Positions 24,601-37,403 of a stretch of DNA of 64,000 bases are shown here, piece after piece; within the stretch, counting starts at the first letter, position 1, and each line of letters starts with the position of its first letter. The stretch is from Rotaria sp. Silwood1 (lineage: Eukaryota; Rotifera; Eurotatoria; Philodinida; Philodinidae): NCBI GenBank assembly GCA_905250075.1, contig CAJNOP010000117.1:62001-126000 (forward strand), written 5' to 3'. Both the position numbers and the translations under genes were made by a program. The notes beneath the pieces are model-generated. The model was not told the origin of the DNA and made no database searches. It was given only the letters and a program-made list of their open reading frames with translations.

Positions 24601-25134
24601 CGTCGGATAGTTAAAAAGACTTTCTCTAATTACTTTTGAATTAATTGTTATTTGTCTATGCAAAAAGAACTTATTCAGAAAAATAACTTCTGTAAAGAAT
24701 CTAAGTCAAATGAAAGGTAGATATCTTCTGTTTTGTTTGAAATGATCCATATGCACATTCTTTATATGAATTAAATTTATTCTTTAGGTCTTTCCATTTG
24801 GTCAGGTATTTCATCTTTATCTATGCTTCTTCGAAAAATTCAAAATCGTTTAAAAATTTTGAATACGATTGCACCAGAATATAATCGAAAACATTTATTT
24901 GTACGCCGTTCTGAACTGCATTCGCGTTTGTCTGAATTAAGATTTTTACTGAAAGATTTATTATCAGTTAAAAAAACATTAGATCGTCGTTTCATGGAGC
25001 TTTATACAGAAGATGTTATTGATGAATGGTTTGGTCTTTATTTAACACCGACAGCAAATGAAATCGATAAGACATTCGCTGAATTTTTACCTGTAGACAA
25101 TAAAACATCATGGGAACGACGACCATTGATCTAA
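21624..25134 (+). CDS. HEXD: Hexosaminidase D-like GH20 glycosidase with N-terminal membrane anchor
   Basis: Six exons, 21624-22022, 22555-22789, 22855-22987, 23042-23150, 23669-24116 and 24788-25134, close in frame to 556 residues. Family landmarks in order: IHLDLKGAPPKANKFYE, KGVLIEYEDMLPLQG, EIIPLIQTFGHLEWILK, HIGCDEV with the acid/base pair Asp232-Glu233, ILVWDDILR, NWIASAFKGG and SAIILTGWSRFDHF. Human HEXD is a nucleocytoplasmic beta-hexosaminidase; this one has a hydrophobic segment at about 17-34 after a basic stretch (VRR), typical of a type II membrane protein, so it may act in the secretory pathway. Introns 1, 4 and 5 are about 530, 520 and 670 bp; the others are about 55-65 bp. Reading through intron 5 would give an early stop shortly after PGIW, but the acceptor at 24787 restores the family sequence. 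Confidence 0.93.
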
Positions 25135-25460
25135 TGAAAAAATGTTTGTACGTTTTTTAGTTATCAAACAGAACTTTTATAATGTATTTTTTGTTGGTCT
25201 TTTTCAGTTGATGAGATTTTAATTATAGTTCGTATTTAAGCATGATAGTTTTTAAGTGTTAATGAATTCAATTATTGACCATAATAACAATTAAGAATAC
25301 CATCTAAGATAACATAGACCAATGACAATTATCATAGTGCATATTTATTAAATGACTTAATACATAAACTTGATTTATGTGAAAAAGAGATCGCTGAAAC
25401 TTAATAAAATTATGTTAAATATCAAAAGTTATATAAAACAAAACGAACTGGGCAACAGAA

Positions 25461-25526
25461 TAGGGTATGGATGTGGGTATGCGAATGGGAGAACAAGAAC
25501 ACCCACACCCCACACCCACACCCACT
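25461..25526. repeat. Telomere-like TGTGGG-type tract, G-rich then C-rich
   Basis: GGGTATGGATGTGGGTATG on the plus strand (about 25463-25481) is followed by CACCCACACCCCACACCCAC (from about 25500). The two halves are inverted relative to each other with a spacer of about 15 bp, so the tract can fold back. Units are degenerate forms of TGTGGG. It lies just downstream of the HEXD gene and before the DDE transposon. Confidence 0.7.
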
Positions 25527-25622
25527 CTTTCGAGCATGTTTCATCTCGGTTTTTTTTAGTTCAAAGAAAATCATGCGTAACTAACTATTGGCATGCAACG
25601 ATAGATAGCTAATCGAGTAACA

Positions 25623-27241
25623 CTAATGAAAATGGTATTCTAGGAAAAAAATGATTGAAGTATAGAATCTTGTCGCATCAGCTGCAACGAATAAAAGAAG
25701 ATTGGTCACAATTCGTGACCTCGCAAAAGACTGTGTGTATGTCGAAGCACACCTCATCGACCATTTTGAAGATTCCAGGATGGCTGTTGACGTAGCCGCT
25801 AGCATGTCATGCGTAGCGGATCAGACCATAGAAAATTTTAGCAGACATTTGACTGTGCATCAGCGAAACTAGTCGAATGATATTGTCTCGTGTACTCATG
25901 GAAATCGGCAGTTGATCGAGAATAACGCTATCGTAGGCACGTCGTATATCGATTTCATTTGTCTATTGTAGAAAACGTCGAGTGATCGAAGTCGATCAGT
26001 AGTTTTCTGCGGGATAGCAAGACGTTTGCATTCTGGTACTTTCTTGTATATCTCTTCGTCGTCTTGCCCATCTCTCCAGTAATGAACGAGTGACGTATTC
26101 AATTTAACAGACTTGCTACATGTGATGACAATATTTCTGAGTTGAAACATTTTTTCACAAACATCTAACAGAGTATCAGTTAGAGAAGTGAAAACTAATA
26201 TAAGCAAACTCACTTTCGCTTATCCGCCCATTGGGGTCCTTGAGACACAAATAAATAGGTCCTACTACTTCGCCGGCTAGATTGATCATTGATTGCAGAG
26301 TGTAAGAGTGAGTAATTGCATTTTGAGACTTTACAGCAGTCGCTGTCAATTTTTCACCCTGATAAATCAATGTGTGAGTCGAGTGCAATTCATTTTCCAA
26401 CCCAACTTGATCAGTATTCATAATTTCTTCGGGGACTGTAATGTTGCATTTCAGCTTTGGCTTGTTCGACGAATCGAATAGCCAACTGCTCAAGTTTATC
26501 GGCATCATCGAGGGCATGTTTATGACAAATTTAGTAATTTTTTGAGAGACAATACCGTAGCGATGTTTGAAGATAGTGATCCAATGTTTGGAGGCCGAAA
26601 ATTCATGAATTAACTGTTCTTGCGCTCTTTGTAGAGCCAAGCGTTTGAGATCGAGGTCGTGTACAGGAAGACAACTTCCACGAGCTGCTTCGAATCTCTC
26701 GTATACGAATGTCTCGATATTGTCTACTTTTTGCTTCTTTGTGCCATGACTTTCCACATACTTTCGAAAACGCGCTAGATACCGTCTATGAGAGACTGTC
26801 TGAACCGATGCTGAACATTTCTCCAGGTATGTTTTCGTTTTCCAGTAGTTTCGTCAATTTCATCACAAAAGTCAATGACGTTTGTCATGTATTCGAGGGA
26901 GAGAATTTTTGTAGTAAAGTATCGTCTTCGATCTCATCCTCACCCTCAGCACCATAGAAAGTAGGATCATTTTCTTCGTCCGCTTCGGTGTCATAATTTT
27001 CGTCTTCGTATGCATCGTCAAATGGAGCATTGTAGTCGAGTGTAGTCCCATTTTTTACTTCGTACGACAAACTCGTCAGAGCGTTATCGAGTATTTCGTT
27101 CAAATGATCGACAAGTTTTTGTTCACGAATGTTATCTGAAGGACGATAAAAATCTTTCTTTGCAACACGATCAGCCACCATGGCCGTCACAGACGCAGCG
27201 TTTATCATTTCACTTTCGAAAGAGTGTACGAACAAATGCAC
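25623..27241 (-). mobile_element. Broken DNA transposon, CENP-B/pogo-type DDE transposase
   Basis: Minus-strand remnants in several frames. From the amino side: an acidic region (about 26885-27241), a KRKHTWRNVQHRF helix-turn-helix segment, then a CENP-B-type domain (VYERFEAARGSCLPVHDLDL, HWITIFKHRYGI, about 26550-26700). The DDE core follows: NTDQVGLENELHSTHTLIYQ with the first Asp, AVKSQNAITHSYTL, GEVVGPIYLCL, then NIVITCSKSVKLNTSLVHYW, IPQKTTDRLRSLDVFYNRQM and a cysteine-containing tail near 25650-25760. At least three frame changes and stops interrupt it. The stretch that should carry the second catalytic Asp, between SLVHYWRD and GQDDEEIY, is shortened by about 25 residues, so it cannot be active. 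Terminal inverted repeats were not found by eye. Confidence 0.82.
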
Positions 27242-28354
27242 AGAGTCTAGTAGAATGGCGTATCATTCTCTACATTCTTTCTTTTTACGATAACGTGACA
27301 GAAACGAAAGATAGCAAGTCTACGTGACTGTACGTGGCACCATTATACAAACAATGTCGTTATTCAAATTAGAAGAGTTACAGAAACTTTAAAACATCAG
27401 CCTATCCTTACACGTTTCTGTGTAAATAATGACATGGGCATGAATCCTTTTAGGCTTTTGTTAGTCATATTGAGGTCTACATGTGGTCAAACTATGAGCT
27501 TCAAATCGAGGGGACACTTCGGGTACCTCCCTCGTGGGAACTAACATAATGAGTGAGGATCTGGGTGTGAGCGTGAGTGCCCTAATCTATTCGCGCATAC
27601 ACACACCAACACTCTCTTGTTTGGATTCTTTAAATTCAAATGTATAAAGCATGTGATGAAACCCTAAGCAAATAGGGATATTCCTACTAGCAATTTTCAT
27701 CGTATATGATGAACAGAATACTCTGCATTGATAATGGCAAAGCTGTTTCCACTATGAATAAGCCTACACTAGTAGGCACAAAGTGTATTTATCACTGAAG
27801 TGGACAGAGACCTGAAAAGTCATGTAAAACACTAAAAATGATACCACCTTTAAAAGTATTCATGTTGCGTGAAAGGAGAGAAAACAATGCAAACTTCTTG
27901 TGTTTATTCAATAAAAGCGCGTCAAAAGATTATGTTCTATTGCATCGAAGAAGATGTGTTTCTACTGTCAAAATATGCTCGTTCTATGTTTCTAGGACAT
28001 GAAAATAAGAACTTGATGTATTTTACTAGCTTTCATAATGAATTTCAATTGTGATTTCATTTTAAACTGCTCAGGAGGCTTTTCCAAGCCACCGCCAGTT
28101 TGGATAGCCATCAATTGGTTAAATAAAGTTCGTGGCTTTCTTCATCAAGGACGAATCAGTTATGCAAACTTTTCATCCACTTGACTACACATTAGTCGTA
28201 CAAACCATTCGTTGAAAGCTTTTGAAGCTTGCTATTTTGCTTAAAGATGTGTTTGCAAGAATTATATAAGTTTTATTCAGTACACAAGCAAAGCATATTA
28301 TTTGCACAGAAGTCTTTAATGTTTCAAAGCGCTAATGCATTAAATATATGATCG
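27242..28354. other. Intergenic, with a weak telomere-like scrap
   Basis: A weak G-rich then C-rich pair (CTGGGTGTGAGCGTGAG at about 27550, ACACACACCAACAC at about 27599) resembles the tract at 25461-25526. The rest is AT-rich with no credible gene; the plus frame at 27869-28054 shows no family features. Confidence 0.5.
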
Positions 28355-31300
28355 TCATTGTAAGCTTTTCTTTCTTCTCATCAGTCTACTACCAATTACA
28401 GTCCTTGAAAACTCTGCCCTGTACATGCTTGATGGCAGAACATGAACAGGAAGGCTAAATATTTGTGGGAAATATGTGATTAAGGAAGTTACTAGTAGAA
28501 TATAGCGTTGCCAAGCATGACGAATCTCTGTACACCCAAAGCTTAATGCAAATATAATTTGTGGGAGCGATGAAATAACGATGATTACAGGCAATAGATA
28601 CAATTCTTTTTGTTTTTTGAATTGTTTGGATAAGACTTGGCAGAAAGTTTCTTTGCCCCTGCTTTCAGTTTTAGCACGACTTTTAGCTGCCAGTATAATG
28701 AGAAATGTGACTGAAATAACTTGAATTAGAAGCGGTACAACATGATGGACAATGACATTTATTCGATTGTACAATAGCCAGCCGGGACGATCAAAATTTG
28801 CGATACAGATGATAGCACTCGAATTTTGATCACTTGAATCAGCTGCAATAGTAGTATAATGGATAAATTCGTGCACATGCATTCCAAGGAGGATCACGAT
28901 TACTATTAGACCCGACAAAAGTGCTACGGACGGTTTTCTGATCACTGCCATAGTCGGAAATAATGCTGAACATAATCGCTCAACGCTGACCAAGCTCATC
29001 AACCAATAATTAATACGAATTGATACAGAAAGAAGTGGTGACACTGATTTACATATGTGCAGATTGACCATGTTGTTGACAAGCAATGCAGCGCCTCCAA
29101 GCAGAATCGAGATGACTTTTACAAAAAGGAGAATCAGCGAAATCATACTGTTAATCGACATGATCAGCAAATAATTACCAACGCCAACTTGACGTGGGAC
29201 TTTACGGATGAAAGTTTGTATACTGCATATATTATTAAGAACTCCTATAAGAAGACCCACGCCAGTGATTGAAACATAGATTGCTATTGAGAGGTTCTTT
29301 CGAATTTTGATGTCTCTGATCACAAGCGCATCGAGTGTAAAACTGAACAATGGGGCCGAATACTGGCACATACTACCATGTACACACGGTGGGCAGAGAC
29401 AGAGAAAGTTTTTCTTTCGACCAAGATGATCGCCAATACATTGACCACCTGACAGGCAATGCTTACATTCGCCTACACGAGGATTAAAGCGAAGGCATTG
29501 GGCTCGTCGGATTGTCGTGTTGCATAAACAAAAGTAGTTGTCGTCTCGAAAGCAAACCAAGGTGGATGAGAGATTCTGTTTTCGATATCGACATAGATCA
29601 TGGTATTGGAAAACTAGCATTGTGACATTAGTACCTATTTAACAGCAAAATGTAATACTGAAACAAAGGATGTATATACGTACCTTGCGTGATTTCCGAG
29701 CCAAATAAAGAATGTGAATGAGAACATTCATTCTCGTCCGACAGTTGAACCGATATGTTGAGGGAAGCTATTGAACTACGATGGCTATAGACAAGATGAT
29801 AAGCAATTCCTTCTTGTGCGCGATGTTGAACGTATGACTTGATAAGAATAACTGATGGAGCAGATATTTGTTCATAGCCTAGCACAGTTTCGATTGGTCC
29901 ACCGAGAAAAACCTGCTGGTCACGAAGAAGCAAATCAGTCAATTTTGTGTCCACGTCATAATATTCAATACTCGTTGCCTGTATAATCGAATAAAATGAT
30001 CTATGAATGTGTAGGATGACTGAACGCTTCGGAAATTGGCAAGTTTCCCCGTAAAACCCGTCGGTACATAAACAGCCAAATGGACGCACACGTGTTAGAT
30101 CATGAGTAAGATAGCATGTACCACCATTTTGACATTGGGTACAACTGGCATAGATCAGATGACATGTGGAACCAAATCGGCTGTACGGACAAATGCAAGC
30201 AGGTTGCTTATCGCCATTGATGAAGCCGCGCTGTCCAGGCCGACATAGCGCTTGAGGGTGACAGAAATTATCACACCCTCTATCGTAGTACTCACAACGC
30301 TCGCCATACCATCCACTGTCGCAAATACAAACAAATGTTTGAGGGTCATTCATGAGACGAGAACATCTGCCGTGGGAGCTACATATTGAACACGAATCAT
30401 TTAAACTCGTGTTACTGAAACGAAGAACTTTGGCAAAGCGAAATGCTGGAAGAACATCGAATTCTATCGGAAAACTCCACACAGCGATGAGACTTGGATT
30501 GGATGACAGTCGAAGATCAAATGCTTCAAACCGAATGGTATATGAGTGTGTGCCACTTCGACGTACGCGTTTTTCTTCTCTAAACTCGGCCATCCGAGGA
30601 TAAGCAAAGTAAAATTTTTGTTTTACCACTTTCTCAGTGAGCGGGTGTACATGAAACTCATATCGATCGATGACACGATTAGCGTAGCGGAATGTGCAAA
30701 ATACAAGAATGCTGAGTTCTGGTGTACTGTTAATGGCTAAATGCAAAACGTACTTGGTCAGATCAATATGTGTGACGATGGATACACGATCGGCCTGAAA
30801 CTGGCAATATTCTCCGTAATGACTTGGCGAACAGAGGCATTCAGTTTGGTCATCGTCGCGTTGAATAGGAATGCCGCGATTGCAAATAAACGGCAATACT
30901 GCCATCAACATTCCATCTGAATCATGGCGAAAACTTTCTAAAAGAGCATCTATTATAGAATCATCTGTGTCTGCTACATCAGTACTTCGGATATGTTCTT
31001 GCAGGCGCAGAGCAGTAAGTATTTGCTGAATGCGATCTTTAAGTGATGATTTTTGAACTTGACTGGAATTATAGATATTCGGTGAAGCCATGTAACTAAT
31101 TAAATGTGTGCTAGATTTTAGACGATTGCGACGATCATCTCGATTATGCGAGATGGGTACATTAGGATCATTCAATAGCCCATAACACCAGTATTCATCT
31201 TCACCATATTGACAATCCCACTTACCATTACAGCGTGCATTTCGCTTACATTCGCCATTCAGACATAAAACGTCATTGAGATCTCTGCACGTCCAGTCAC

Positions 31301-34300
31301 GCTGATGAAAACAGGCTATGGTTGTGTCACGTACGTTACAATTCGAAGTGCTGGTACAAAAATACATATACGGCCAACATTTTTCTTCATCATCCGTGCA
31401 TCCAAATCGACTTCCAAGTATCATCGATCCGCATTTAAGAATATTGCGTTCATCAGATTTGCCAAAGCAATCAATATGTTTATCTCCGATTCGCTCGAGC
31501 TCAATGCATGGTCGATTCACAGTAAAGTTCAGCGGATCATCGACCTTTGCCAAAAGGCAAGGGTACTCACGTGTAATATTACAAATGTTAGCGAATGCCT
31601 GATCTTTGTGTTGTTTGTAACAGCGCATTCGTACTTGGCTGAAATTTAGCAGCCGTCTGTTGTGCTTATCGACGAAATCATCCACTTGAAGAAACAATCG
31701 TTGTTCATCAGATGCATCACTACAGTCCCACACGCCTACAATTTAAAAATAAATATTTACATTTTAGCAGAGAATGGATCATACCGTCGCACAGCCAACG
31801 AACGGGAATACATTGTCCAGTGAGACAGCGATATTCGTCATCAGAACAGCTCCATTCCTTCGAGCAGTGCTCAACAGCCTCGTCAACTCCTGTCATTGTA
31901 TCGAAAAACGTATCGCAATAATCCGAAAACGGAATAACTTTGGAGCTGAATTCAACTGGTGGTGTTTCTGTCAAATTTTTGAATTTGTCAGATGACCGAT
32001 TTACTTGAGCTCGTATGAGATGACACTCGGAAGTATCATCTATTCTACATCTCAGAGTTCCTAGCTCAACTCCAGTTACAGTCAAATACATATCTTCCTG
32101 GTTGATGCAAACGCGCGAATCCAATCCAAGTTTTATAACAGGAAGACAGACTTCTTGTCGCTGACGAGTTAAACAATTCAGGCAATAATAATTATGGTAT
32201 TGGATCCGTTTGATGTCATCTTTTTCATCGAGATCTGTGAAACAGTCATTCTCATCATCTTGAATACGGTGGGGTGATAAGCAGAATTGATTACAGGAAG
32301 CGGCTACCTCTGCAGTTGTTGAAAGATTAGTGAGTGGCAGCCAGCTTCTCCAGCATGATATATCGAAGTGAGGTGCGCGCAATGAATAATTAAGTGTGAG
32401 AGAAGGATGAAACTTATCCAATGAAGCTTTTCGGCATATATCTTGATCAATCATCGAAAATGATGTCCAGAAGGACGTAAATGTTGGCGTTGAGAAATTG
32501 TAATCATTAGCAATCAAATGGAAACCAGCACACATAAATCTACCGTGTATGCGCTGTTGATTAGAGAACCATTGGTGAACTATTGAACGATTCGTTGTGT
32601 AGTAAGTGCGAACATACGGGTATATTACTGATCCTAGAGGATATTCAATAAGACTCGATGTAGACTTGCATTCTTTGGCCAACAACAGAGATGAACTACC
32701 GTTCTTTGGGCACGGCGGAAACGTTTCGAGGGAAAGTACACATCGAAGCAAAAATGCACACCGAATTTTTGAATCGGAATTCAGCAATGACTCCGAAGAT
32801 AATGCTCTATCTGTGCAAAAGCCATTTTTCAACGACCAAAGTGGTCGAAACGCGTGGGTCTCGCATCGAAACGCCAGATTACGCATTGTAAAGCAAGTAT
32901 ATCTCAGTTCAAGAGCTTTCATTGAAACAGGTAAAACTTGATTTATTGAAATGGATGGTACGCACTGTCCATCACCGCATGGAATCTCATGGCGCGAAAA
33001 GCACAAATGTTCATCACACTCCATCCCCTTCTCGACTGAACAATAATTCGGGAAATATGCTTGATGCATTTCATCAGATCCATCCTGACAATCGATCTCA
33101 CCTAGAAATTAGAATAGTTTTTCATTATATTAAGTGGTAAACCTATTAAATCGTATTCGACTTTTGTATTTCAGTGTTGTACAGAACTCGAACATTGCTT
33201 TAACATGATACTTGAAGACTATGAGAAATCTTTAGATACGATAATGTTTAAGAGGTTCGAGGATTTCAAGAGCAATTTATTATCATCTTAAACGTGTTGA
33301 CTTGGTTTGACATCATCCTTCAGTTAACTCTCAGATCGTAGATACTTCATTGGATCTATTCAAGCAGATGATTTCTAATAGTTGAACCTGTTTGTGGTTC
33401 GATAATTGAAATACTGTCAGATCCAATAGTCCAGTCCGCTCAGAAACAGTCAGAACGTTTTTTTTTAATTTCACCATAATACTTTGGATTTTTTTCGAGC
33501 TGGTCTCAAAGAGGTGAAATTTCAAGGATATGATCATGATACTTTGGAGCTCCAGAGAATTTTCTAACATTGTCAGAATTTCGTAGACGTCGACAACTTC
33601 TCTAGCATGCAAGCATTTTCAAATGCTCTCAAGTATTCATATGCATCACAAATAATAGTATTTCGAAATACGCAGTGACCATTTGTATCAAACGCAACAG
33701 TTTTTGGAAGGACCATCTTCTGTCGCCAAAGCCTGATAGACTCGCTTGCTCTTATGTCATGGTTCTGATCACGTTATCAGATTCCAAGTACTTGTCACTC
33801 TGAATTCGCTTTCTGCAATATTCATCCTTCATTTTCGACTACCGAGATGTTCTATGATGACCTAAGCTGTGTTGACAGTCGATCATTGTCTCTCATTTAA
33901 TGTCTTATTCACTTATCGTAAAATTGCTGGACGAAAAGCAACGTTTTCGCTATAGATTGCCAAAGAGTCAGCTTGATATCCTTCAATGCCATTGATTTTG
34001 AACTTAAAATAGAACTTTCAAAGGAGGGTGAGTAGAGCAAAAAAAGACTGCGTGATATCTCGACAAGTCAACGATCTCTAAATGAATTTTATGATCTATC
34101 CTTCACTTCGTTTACTGAGAAAGAGTCCTCTATCATACAGGATAAACCGATCAGAGTTCTCAATGGGTTGGTTCATTGATGGCTCTGATACCGATTTGGT
34201 CACTATCATTTCCTCTTCATCCTCCTCCCCTGTCTTTAATCTGATTACATATGGTTTGGCTTCATTTTCGGATAGGAAACATATCGATTTTAATCGTACC

Positions 34301-35151
34301 GTCAAGCCAGTATTCTTCGGGTATGCACAACCCATTGGTACAACGATATTCATTTTTGTCACACTCGTTCATTTCCACCTTATCACAGTTCTCTTCATCC
34401 ACACCATCCATGCAATTTTGCACACCTGCAGAATAGAAAATCATCAAAGCATTTTACAAGAATGTGTTACCATCACAAATGTTTCTCCAATCCAAACACA
34501 AAAGTCCGTATTCGCAATCGATATTGTTATAGCACACGCGCCGACGATGCAGCTGCCCTATTAAACCATGTTCTATGCTTAAATCTGTGTATCTCGATAT
34601 TGTTTTGACCATGTCAACGACTGTTGAATTAACATAGAGTTTGTACTCGCAGTAACGACCAAAAGCCCTTTCTGAGGAAGAACAGCTAAAGTGAAAAGAT
34701 ATTTCAAAGCGACATTCACTATGAAAACGACTGAAAACTGTTCTACGCACTTGCACACAAAATCATCACCAAGTAATAAGGATGATCGATTTGCTTTCAA
34801 ATTGTACAGAAAGGCAGCATATCGGTCAGCCTGGTCGATTCCAGACCGAAAGGTTTCAAATACTGTAGTCACCTCAATACCACGTTCAAACAGAGAAGAA
34901 AATGAGTGAGCAATGGCATCGTTTTTGCATCGTTTCTGACCATTCCGATCCGATCGTTTTCTGTAGTTGGTAATGTTCTCGGGCTGGATGCAATATTTAA
35001 TCGCATGTGTATTCGTAAACTTGTTTGAATAGTGTAAACAGTTATAGTACTGCGCATTCGGCAAGTCATCTGTGTCATGAAATATGTCCATCGCTTGGCT
35101 GGCTGTTAATATTACTGTTAGAAGTTCCATGGTAACACGAATGTGCCACAT
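28355..35151 (-). CDS. LDLa/EGF-repeat seven-transmembrane receptor (rhodopsin-like GPCR)
   Basis: Five exons: 34471-35151, 34300-34425, 31785-33101, 29684-31735 and 28355-29613. All four introns are phase 1; three are 45-70 bp and one is about 1.2 kb. The predicted protein is about 1,810 residues. A possible signal sequence (MWHIRVTMELLTVILTASQA) is followed by LDL-receptor class A repeats, for example ECDKNEYRCTNGLCIPEEYW, DGEIDCQDGSDE, DDEYRCLTGQCIPVRWLCDG with DCSDASDE, and LCLNGECKRNARCNGKWDCQ. EGF-like modules follow (CICDSGWYGERC, CQNGGTCYLTHDLTR, CLCTDGFYGETC, CLCPPCVHGSMC), then seven hydrophobic helices in the last exon, starting near IAIYVSITGVGLLIGVLNN. Extracellular ligand unknown. 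The exons add up to one base less than a multiple of three: exon 1 changes frame near 34757-34763, at a run of four T on the coding strand. This could be a true disabling change, an allele, or a sequence error. Confidence 0.85.
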
Positions 35152-37403
35152 TTCTCTCGAGCTTCGCCACTTGAATGCCTTTCTTAGAAATAGTGTTATA
35201 TTTTTATACGATCAATTTACTCTTGTTTTCTGATTAAAACTTTGTGGATACCTTAGAGTCTCATTGGCACGCTTCGTTCATCCACCATTGTAAAACATTT
35301 AATATTCAGATTTATTATCCGACTTGAGCATTCTCGAGCTCCTGCTGACAAGTCGTAATATCTGCTTAATTCAGATAATAAAGTTTCAGAAATATGCCAC
35401 CTACGGATTTCTTGTACATGAATGAACACGGCAACAGACTATCGATCATTCAGGATATTCAGCGAGAGTAATATTCAAGAATATTTTCTGAATCCTTAAC
35501 AATAGATAGTATATACTTGGTTTTCTCCAACAGACCTTTATTAAATCAGAGTCAAACTAGTTTGACGCATAGCAAACAAAATATCATGTGGTCCTGTTAT
35601 CAAAAGTTAAATACTGTGTTCACAAAATTATTCACTTCTGTATGAATAATACAAAATAATATTCTATTTATGAACGTGATTTAAGCACATATTAGATATT
35701 TACATTAGAAAAAAGTAAATGAAATACATAGGCCCTAAGCAATTCTTCTATGGCTTATCATATCAACGTCTAAGAATTGATTGAAAAACGTTTTCAGGCA
35801 TAAAATTCAAGATTCGAAGAAAAATGTCTCATTCGTCGCTAATGATTGATTTTTTTAAGCTCAAGATCAATTATAGTCTCGCTTGTGAAAAAAAAATAGT
35901 ACGTAGAAAATCAATTCGTGTAATTTCGAGTAGAGTATTGTTTTTATATACACGATACTGATCAATACTAACATGAAGTAATCTAAGAATTGAAAATGCT
36001 GTTTCAATCAGCTTCAGAGGATGATCAGCACACACGCAGTGTTAAAAGTTACACACGATTATCGATTCATGATGAAATTGAGTCATTAAATCCGTACATT
36101 TTCCGTATGACACTATTTTCATTGATCTATCTAGTTCGATCGTTTCAGATATAGTCATCATGAGGATGAGTAGTCAAACACAAAGCTACATCTTTCTATT
36201 ATTCACCATATCTTTTCAATGTGTATGAGTATGCAGAAAATTCTGAATCGCTCACAGATGAAAATGCATCACTCGCTTCTATACAGCTTTCATACTATGA
36301 TATTATCTATAACAGGTTCGCTGATTATCATAATCTGGGATAGACAATTGCCTTGATTTTGCTAGTGAAGCCATGTGCTTACTTCAGAAAGCATTCAAGA
36401 ATATCTTTCATCTGAAAAGATTAGAAACTATTTGCAAGCAAGGCAGCATTCTTCTACATAAGTTGTTCATGATCAATTTTAGTCGAGAATGTTTTGCTTT
36501 TTTTTGTGATAAATGATTGCAATTAAACTTCTTTGACGCAAATCAACAAAGTGTGCATGCAAATAAGATGGAGAGAGACTTTGAACAAAACAGCACGAAA
36601 CCACGATTGATCAATGATGATATTGTATGAACACGTATTCATTGTCAGAATTTTCTTATTCATACTCAAATTTATTGTACTGTTCACGGCGCATGAGTGA
36701 GAGCTATATTGAAGAAAATCCGCTCATCCATCCACAGACCAAGATTCAAGTAAAAAATAAACGCTATAAAACGATACGAGAAGCAAAATACTAATGGCTC
36801 AATATTTCTTTGAATACTTATGAAATTAAGCTGCGAGAATATAAACAGCAATATCACAATGAATTCAGAGAATAGCGGCAATGAACGATTGGATCAATAG
36901 ATGGAAAAATAGTTCACCCCACGAAAAGTTGAGCATACCATGAAGAAATGAAAAAGCATAAACATACACTTATTATATATATTTCTTGTGTGCTTCTTTC
37001 ATTTCAAGCAGATGTCCTTTTCTCTTTCAACGAGAAACGTTGCAACAAGGAAACATGGAAAGAAAAAATGCTTACACATTTCTATCAGGCATTTCTCTGT
37101 ATATATATTTCGATTCTCGCTGAAATCATTCTCTTTCTTGAGATGAAATGATTCAACAAAGCGATATAAAAACTATCGAATGAGTCTATCTCTATCATGC
37201 ATATCTGCTTAAGGGAGAGAGGGGGTGATGGGTATCCCTGACATATCCTCATATTTTGTTAGTTTGTAGGATCAATTCCCCAGAGTCTAGGGTTAAAACA
37301 GTTCGCGGGTTGAATGGTCTATGGTAGTTAGAAAAATTTCAAAAATTGAAAAAAATGTTTTTCTAGCTGTTTGGATGTCAACGAAAAAGATACTTCTTAC
37401 CGA
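35152..37403. other. Intergenic, no gene seen
   Basis: About 2.2 kb upstream of the GPCR on its strand. Small frames (for example 36684-36881 minus, 36948-37151 plus) are AT-rich chance frames. The stretch ends in the telomere-like block. Confidence 0.6.

Noticed and set aside
24117-24639. Continuation of the hexosaminidase frame to a stop at 24154 and a small frame at 24394-24639
   Set aside because: The family sequence resumes at 24788 with matching phase, so this is intron.
31305-32941. Several plus-strand frames (for example 31305-31649, 32606-32941)
   Set aside because: Antisense shadows of the GPCR ectodomain exons, which carry clear Cys-patterned LDLa modules on the minus strand.
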